DNA of 64,000 nt, from contig NZ_JBGRUO010000009.1 in assembly GCF_041537905.1 (NCBI RefSeq), positions 115,054 through 179,053 of the forward strand, in the 5' to 3' direction. This DNA is from Ruegeria_C sp041537905 (GTDB lineage: Bacteria > Pseudomonadota > Alphaproteobacteria > Rhodobacterales > Rhodobacteraceae). This document shows, one piece after another, positions 59,398 through 64,000 of the stretch. Within the stretch, counting starts at the first letter, position 1, and the number at the start of each line of letters is the position of its first letter. The position numbers and the translations under genes are program-made. The notes beneath the pieces were generated by a model that was not told the origin of the DNA, did no database searches, and saw nothing but the letters and a program-made list of their open reading frames with translations.

Positions 59398-60902
59398 GGG
59401 AACCACCCAACGGAACCGTCCGTGACTGGCTGGACCTGCGCGCGGATCAGGGCGGCGCTGGTTTCGTCTTCCCCGACGGTGCGCCGGACCTGAGCTGGGT
59501 CGAGCTGCGAGACGTGGCCTGCCGCATCGCTTGCATGTTGACCGATCTGGGCGTGGCCAAAGGCGAAAGCGTTGCGATCCTCTATCCCAATTGCCGCGAA
59601 GCTTTGGCTGTGGTTTTCGGTGTTCTCTATGGCGGGTTCCGCGCCACCATGATCAACTTGGTCGCGGGTGACAGTGCCGTTGCTTATGCGCTGGATCACA
59701 GCGACGCGCGTTTTGGCTTTGTGCATCCCGATCAGACCGAGTTGTTCGATCGCACAGCCACCCGCGAGGCGATCATCCCAATGCAGGTCGCACAGGCAGA
59801 GGGCGCCACGGGCGATCTGCACGAACTTGCGCCCGAGGACCATGCGCTCCTGATGTATACTTCGGGCACGACCGGCCGCCCGAAAGGGGTGGTGCACACC
59901 CATTCCAGCCTTTTGGCAGGTGGCTGGACAACGGCGGTGGCGCATGAGTTGACGGCCAATGATCGCGGGTTCTGCGTCTTGCCGATCTATCACATCAACG
60001 GCCTGTGCGTGACGGTGATGGGCACGCTTGTTTCGGGCGGTTCGCTGGCCATGTGCGAGCGCTTCTCGGCCAGCCGGTTCTGGGGCAATCTGGGGCGGGC
60101 GCAGGCAACGTGGTTCTCGGTTGTTCCCACCATAATTTCCCATCTTCTGCATTCCGACCTCAACCCCGAGCCTGAGACGTGCAAGCGCCTCCGGTTTGGC
60201 CGCTCGGCCTCATCCGCGCTGGCGCCAGACGTGCAGCGCGCGTTCGAGAAACGGTTTTCGGTTCCAATCATCGAAACCATGGGGCTGACCGAAACCGCTG
60301 CGCAAATCCTGTCGAATCCCCTGCCGCCGGGCGTGCGCAAGATCGGCTCGCCGGGGGTCGCCTATGGGAATGAGGCGGCGATCTTTGACGCCGACCTGCA
60401 GCCCGCCCCGCGCAAGGCCGAAGGGGAGCTGGTCATTCGTGGGCCAAACGTCATGCTCGAATACCTCAAGGATCCCGGCGCGACCGCCGGGACATTCACC
60501 CCGGACGGGTGGCTGCGCACTGGAGATCTGGGGCGCATGGATGCGGATGGCTATGTCTATGTCACCGGACGGCTGAAAGAACTGATTATCAAGGGCGGTG
60601 AAAACATCGCCCCGCGCGAAATAGACGAGGCGCTTTACTCGCACCCTGACGTTGTCGAGGCCGCCGCCTTTGCGCGGCCCTGCAAAAGCTACGGGGAAAC
60701 GGTTGCCGCCGCTGTAAGGCTCCGCGATGGGTCGGCCCTGACCGCGCAGGCCCTTCTGGAAATTTGCCAGAGCCGTTTGGGAAAGTTCAAATCGCCTGAC
60801 GAGATTCACCTGTTGGGCGATCTACCGAAGGGTCCGTCGGGAAAAATTCAGAGAAACAGGATTCTCGCAATCGTAGAAGAACGTACCGGCGCCCCCTCTT
60901 AG
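59394..60902 (+). CDS. sauT: AMP-forming acyl-CoA ligase, SauT-like (sulfoacetate-CoA ligase)
   Basis: 502 residues from ATG at 59394 (MREPPNGTVRDW). The adenylate-forming motifs are YTSGTTGRPKGVVHTH, ETMGLTETAA, WLRTGDLGRMDADGYVYVTGR, LKELIIKGGENIAPREID and the C-terminal KGPSGKIQRN with the catalytic Lys. In the sau pathway this enzyme activates sulfoacetate to sulfoacetyl-CoA before reduction by SauS. It is the last gene of the rightward unit and ends in a hairpin that overlaps its stop. Another carboxylate cannot be excluded from sequence alone. Confidence 0.78.
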   Translation: MREPPNGTVRDWLDLRADQGGAGFVFPDGAPDLSWVELRDVACRIACMLTDLGVAKGESVAILYPNCREALAVVFGVLYGGFRATMINLVAGDSAVAYALDHSDARFGFVHPDQTELFDRTATREAIIPMQVAQAEGATGDLHELAPEDHALLMYTSGTTGRPKGVVHTHSSLLAGGWTTAVAHELTANDRGFCVLPIYHINGLCVTVMGTLVSGGSLAMCERFSASRFWGNLGRAQATWFSVVPTIISHLLHSDLNPEPETCKRLRFGRSASSALAPDVQRAFEKRFSVPIIETMGLTETAAQILSNPLPPGVRKIGSPGVAYGNEAAIFDADLQPAPRKAEGELVIRGPNVMLEYLKDPGATAGTFTPDGWLRTGDLGRMDADGYVYVTGRLKELIIKGGENIAPREIDEALYSHPDVVEAAAFARPCKSYGETVAAAVRLRDGSALTAQALLEICQSRLGKFKSPDEIHLLGDLPKGPSGKIQRNRILAIVEERTGAPS

Positions 60903-60918
60903 ATGCAGAGGCGCCGGT
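60885..60918. terminator. Bidirectional hairpin between convergent genes
   Basis: ACCGGCGCC at 60885-60893 pairs with GGCGCCGGT at 60910-60918, extended by CTCT/AGAG with a small bulge. It spans the stop of the ligase gene and the convergent gene ends at 60928. There is no clear T run, so efficiency is uncertain. Confidence 0.6.
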
Positions 60919-60927
60919 GTTGGTCTC

Positions 60928-63510
60928 TTATCCGAGATCCATGCCAAGCGATTGGAGTTGCGCCAGCAGTGCACTGCCCGGATCGTCCACGCTATTCCAA
61001 TTGTCGGCGGTCAGGTTTGATAGTGTCAGGTCTTCGGCCTGCACGCCTTGCAATGTCGTGAGATTGCCGCCATTTCCGAGAATCTCGATCACCAGATCAT
61101 CACCCATTTCGGTGACTTGCAGATTTTGCGATCCCAGTGACCGAAAGTCCAAACGATCCTGAGCAGGATCGAAACCTTCGAACGTCGTTTTGGCGCCCCA
61201 ATCCCAGAACAGCTCGATCGTGTCTGGCCCATCGGTCAGAGCCGTGGCGCCCGCTCCGCCGTTTCCGGTATCCGTGGGGGGTGTCGCTCCCGACCCGTCG
61301 CCCTGGTCCTGATCTTCGAGGTCGCCGGTCCGGGTCTGGAACCCATCGGTGGTCGCGCCCGCCGGTGCCTGCGGGGTCAGCAACTCTGCGCGAGAGACCA
61401 GCGTGACGGCGTCCTGCTCAAAGCCGAACGGCACCTCAAGATTGTCTTCGATGACCTGATCATGATGAAACTCAACCCGACCCGGTACCAGATCGGCCAG
61501 CGTTACACCCGCCAAGGTGAGGCTTTGCCCGGAAGGCAGAGAGGAAATGACCAAGCCGTCCGCCGTATCTTCGACCGACAACCGTTCACGCGTGCCGAAA
61601 TAGAGAAAGCTCAGCTTCATGCTGTTCGGGTCGAACCCGTTCATCACCTCATGCACGCCATATTCATGGCTGCGGACATAAACAGTGTCCTGCGCGCGCG
61701 GGCCCTGGCCGAGTTCCCAACTTAGGACACCACCGATATCCTGCCGGAAGTGCTCGTTGCCGACGATACCGAAACTGTCGATGCTGAGGTCCTGAAAACC
61801 GACCCCTTGAACGATCTGCGCCGCATCTGACCAGGGGCTGTCGACGACAATTTCGCCATTGGCCGATTTCGTCAGGATCATACCATGAACCGAGGTGTCG
61901 CCGACCGAGAGGATGTCGCGCGCCGGATCGAAACCAGTGATGTCGTCCGCGTTTGAATCCGCCCGCCAGATCGTGCCGCCATTATCCGTGGTGCCCAGAA
62001 TCTGCGGCGGATTTGACCCATCGGTGTCATAGGACAACACATAGCCGTCGCTGCCCGCCGGTTCGGTGATGACCGTTCCCAATGCCGAGGCGACCTCGTT
62101 TTGGGCCGACGCTTCGGCAATCGAGAAATTCGCCATGGTGAGATCGGCAAGCCCCAGTCCTTGCAGGATCGTGGTGGACATTACCGCTCCGGCGTCGTCG
62201 CTGACGGCAAGGCGGACGGTCTGGCCCAGCGCGTCGCCGCTTTCTTCGAAGATGTCCAGCCGCGTGCCGGTCACGCCCGCGCCGAGATGCAGCATGTCTT
62301 TCGAGGGGTCAAAATCCGCAATGGTTCGCGAGGGCGTATCCAGGGTGATGTCGATCATCATGCCTTCATGCATCCCGCCTGATGATCCCCCCGCATGGTG
62401 CCCATCTGTCTCGCCGACGAGCTCGGCAAACACGGCCCGTGCGCTGCCGTCGAGCACGTTGATCCGCGCCGGGTCCAGTTCGGCGGCGGACACACCAGCC
62501 AAGGTCACGCTCTGGTTGTTTGACGGAATGGCGATGGTCAGGCCGTTTGTTGACTCAGTCACGCTCAGGGCGTCCGCTCCAATCCAAGCAATAAACAGCG
62601 TGTCGCTAGCCGGATCGAATTCAACGGTTTCAGCCCGTCCCCATTGCCAGTCGATGGCAACGCTCGCATTGCCCGCTGAGATTGTATCGTTTGCGAAGTC
62701 ATCCACACTCGGCGGTGTCGTAGGCATCTCGGGCGCGGGAGGATCGACCGGCGGGGACGGCTCGCCCGGTTCGACAGGGTCGGGCGTGTCGCCCACCTCA
62801 ATCGGCGCAGAACCCTGATAGACAGCGATCGCCTCTTCAACTGTCGGAGTGGTGTAGCCGCCAAATTGTTCAATATAGCGCAGTATCGACGTGCCGTATT
62901 CATCTGTCGAAACGGCGCCATTCTGCAGCAGCGAAAGCGTGCCCCAGGCCCCGCGCAGATGCGCTGCGGCCATGATGCCCGAAAGTGTCAGTGTGACCGT
63001 AACCGGTTGCCCCGCATCCACATAGCTGCGCGTGCTGCCAATATAGTCGTCAAGGCTCTCTCCCTGATAACCCAGGCCCGTTTCGATGACCTGCAGATTA
63101 TACCCGAACGCCTCCTGAATGGCGTGCTCCTGCGCGGCGCCGGTCATGAAATCCTCTAGTGAATGGACCCCGTTCTTGCCGGTCCAGGTGCCATCCCAGG
63201 TATTGGTAGCTGCGCCATTGCCGTAGAACAGGTCATCCTGATAATACCCAAGGTCGATCAACAGCGCTTCACCGAATTGATACCCGACAAAACCCAGGCT
63301 GTTCATCGACCTGTAGGACATTGCCTGCCATTCGTCGTCTGACAGGTCGCCCCACCGGCTGTGGGTGGGGAAGAAGTCCGTCACTGATCCGTCGGCCCAT
63401 TGATCGAGTTGCCAGTCTGCGATCGTGCCCGCCTCATAACGATCGCGATCCCAGCCGGATTCGAAATCGCGCAGCGCATCGCGAAATTCTGAGTAACTTC
63501 CTGAGGTCAT
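60928..63510 (-). CDS. Large repeat protein with lysozyme-like N-terminal domain
   Basis: 860 residues from ATG at 63510, with GGGAGCGG ahead; no Sec signal is seen. Residues about 1-220 look like a lysozyme/transglycosylase-type domain: LRDFESGWD with candidate catalytic Glu17, FVGYQFGEALLIDLGYY (about 74-90), GIMAAAHLRGAWG and GTSILRYIEQFGGY. A Pro-rich linker (about 240-268) follows, then five beta-rich repeats each opening with FDPxxxxL (EFDPASDTL, DFDPSKDML, GFDPARDIL, GFDPNSMKL, GFDPAQDRL), and an acidic C-terminus ending SLGMDLG. RTX GGxGxDxxx nonapeptides are absent, yet the acidic, Cys-free composition fits a type I secreted protein. Confidence 0.65.
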   Translation of the reverse strand: MTSGSYSEFRDALRDFESGWDRDRYEAGTIADWQLDQWADGSVTDFFPTHSRWGDLSDDEWQAMSYRSMNSLGFVGYQFGEALLIDLGYYQDDLFYGNGAATNTWDGTWTGKNGVHSLEDFMTGAAQEHAIQEAFGYNLQVIETGLGYQGESLDDYIGSTRSYVDAGQPVTVTLTLSGIMAAAHLRGAWGTLSLLQNGAVSTDEYGTSILRYIEQFGGYTTPTVEEAIAVYQGSAPIEVGDTPDPVEPGEPSPPVDPPAPEMPTTPPSVDDFANDTISAGNASVAIDWQWGRAETVEFDPASDTLFIAWIGADALSVTESTNGLTIAIPSNNQSVTLAGVSAAELDPARINVLDGSARAVFAELVGETDGHHAGGSSGGMHEGMMIDITLDTPSRTIADFDPSKDMLHLGAGVTGTRLDIFEESGDALGQTVRLAVSDDAGAVMSTTILQGLGLADLTMANFSIAEASAQNEVASALGTVITEPAGSDGYVLSYDTDGSNPPQILGTTDNGGTIWRADSNADDITGFDPARDILSVGDTSVHGMILTKSANGEIVVDSPWSDAAQIVQGVGFQDLSIDSFGIVGNEHFRQDIGGVLSWELGQGPRAQDTVYVRSHEYGVHEVMNGFDPNSMKLSFLYFGTRERLSVEDTADGLVISSLPSGQSLTLAGVTLADLVPGRVEFHHDQVIEDNLEVPFGFEQDAVTLVSRAELLTPQAPAGATTDGFQTRTGDLEDQDQGDGSGATPPTDTGNGGAGATALTDGPDTIELFWDWGAKTTFEGFDPAQDRLDFRSLGSQNLQVTEMGDDLVIEILGNGGNLTTLQGVQAEDLTLSNLTADNWNSVDDPGSALLAQLQSLGMDLG

Positions 63511-63935
63511 GAGTCCGCTCCCTATTTTGTTCACGCGCAAGTGATAGAGAGGGATAGATGCAACATATTGTTAAGATTGAACATTAACGGAATTCGCGGC
63601 GAGTTTCTGCCGCAAGGCTGCCTTTTGAAAGGCGTGAATCTGCTTGTCTGGGAGACAGAAGCAATTCCACTGAACGCGCGTTTTTTGGGTTGAGATCGCC
63701 TTTACAGGGTTGGATTGTCTGGCCAAATCGGGCCTGCGCGCGCGATTCCCGCAGCCAGCCTTGCGATCACATTTCTGTTATTCAAGTCACGTACAACGCA
63801 GGGGCAAGCGAGTCCATTGAGGACAATCCGGCAGCGTTACAATTCCAGACGCATCCTTCTAGGTTCTGGACCTATTAATTTTGTTGCCGTCATCCCGCCT
63901 GCGTGATTCATGCCCGTGAGTTTCAGGGGTATAAC
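63511..63935. other. Gene-free spacer leading into an insertion sequence
   Basis: No convincing gene is seen in these 425 bases. The stretch from about 63861 (AGGTTCTGGACCTATTAATT) to the transposase start resembles the left end of an IS5-type element, but the right end is outside the window, so the boundary cannot be fixed. Confidence 0.4.
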
Positions 63936-64000
63936 ATGAGCAATCTATTCTGGCTGACCGATGAGCAGATGGCGCGGCTTCAGCCTTACTTTCCAAAGAG
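63936..64000 (+). mobile_element. IS5-family transposase, first 21 codons
   Basis: ATG at 63936 opens MSNLFWLTDEQMARLQPYFP, the usual N-terminus of IS5/IS1031-type transposases, and the frame is still open at the window edge. The protein would cut and rejoin its own element with a DDE active site that lies beyond the edge. Upstream AATTTTGTTGCCG sequence may belong to the element. Only the start is visible, so whether the copy is intact is unknown. Confidence 0.75.

Noticed and set aside
60928..63510. True RTX toxin
   Set aside because: The GGxGxDxxx nonapeptide repeats are absent; only acidic repeats with an FDP motif are present.
1..64000. CRISPR array, tRNA, rRNA or prophage
   Set aside because: No regularly spaced repeats, no cloverleaf with a conserved T-loop, no rRNA stretch and no phage structural genes were seen on reading through both strands.

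Overview
The window reads as chromosome of a Roseobacter-group alphaproteobacterium (Rhodobacteraceae, Ruegeria-like). The evidence is the high GC content, the chvI-chvG-hprK-rapZ-EIIA-HPr block, ATP-dependent PEP carboxykinase beside chvI, a DUF6473 gene, a homogentisate operon under a MarR regulator, NasS/NasT nitrate control, and a sulfoacetate-type cluster with a tripartite tricarboxylate transporter (TTT). The genus is inferred from gene content and was not tested by alignment.

Layout. 1-2.1 kb: the end of a TauE/SafE permease, a winged-helix/membrane-protein pair and a SnoaL-fold protein. 2.1-9.4 kb: pckA, then the divergent ChvI/ChvG two-component system with HPr kinase, RapZ, EIIA(Man), HPr and an acyltransferase. 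9.5-14.1 kb: 3-hydroxyacyl-CoA dehydrogenase, a DUF6473 protein, and a three-gene metacaspase/lipoprotein cassette. 14.3-22.9 kb: rpmI-rplT, pheS and pheT, with unrelated genes inserted between rplT and pheS and between pheS and pheT. 23.2-31.6 kb: a DUF1330 protein, the leftward homogentisate operon (hmgA, fahA, MBL-fold protein, FAD hydroxylase, DUF2783, maiA), its divergent MarR regulator and a class III nucleotide cyclase. 31.7-43.4 kb: leftward nitrate assimilation, nasT-nasS-[leader RNA]-nrtA-nrtB-nrtCD-nirB-nirD-nasA. 43.6-47.9 kb: a Fe3+/aminoethylphosphonate-type ABC importer preceded by a Pho-box-like tandem repeat. 48.1-53.7 kb: a DUF5666/DUF6502 pair divergent from a stand-alone adenylation domain, a haem/flavin membrane oxidoreductase-like protein and an enoyl-CoA hydratase. 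53.8-60.9 kb: LacI regulator, TctABC-type transporter, acylating aldehyde dehydrogenase and AMP-forming CoA ligase, matching the sulfoacetate (sau) logic. 60.9-64 kb: a large repeat protein with a lysozyme-like N-terminus and the first 21 codons of an IS5-type transposase running off the edge.

How the parts work together. ChvG/ChvI and the incomplete PTS probably tie envelope or acid sensing to carbon and energy status, with gluconeogenic pckA next door. NasT should antiterminate transcription at a leader upstream of nrtA whose two hairpins and terminator can be read directly. The aromatic operon opens homogentisate to fumarate and acetoacetate and carries a flavin hydroxylase that could feed it. 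The sau cluster would import sulfoacetate, activate it to sulfoacetyl-CoA and reduce that to sulfoacetaldehyde, with xsc/pta elsewhere.

The best candidates for something little described are the adenylation-domain/membrane-oxidoreductase/hydratase cassette, the metacaspase-lipoprotein cassette, the 37-bp operator-like palindrome reaching into the first codons of two divergent genes, and the MBL-fold protein with substituted metal ligands.
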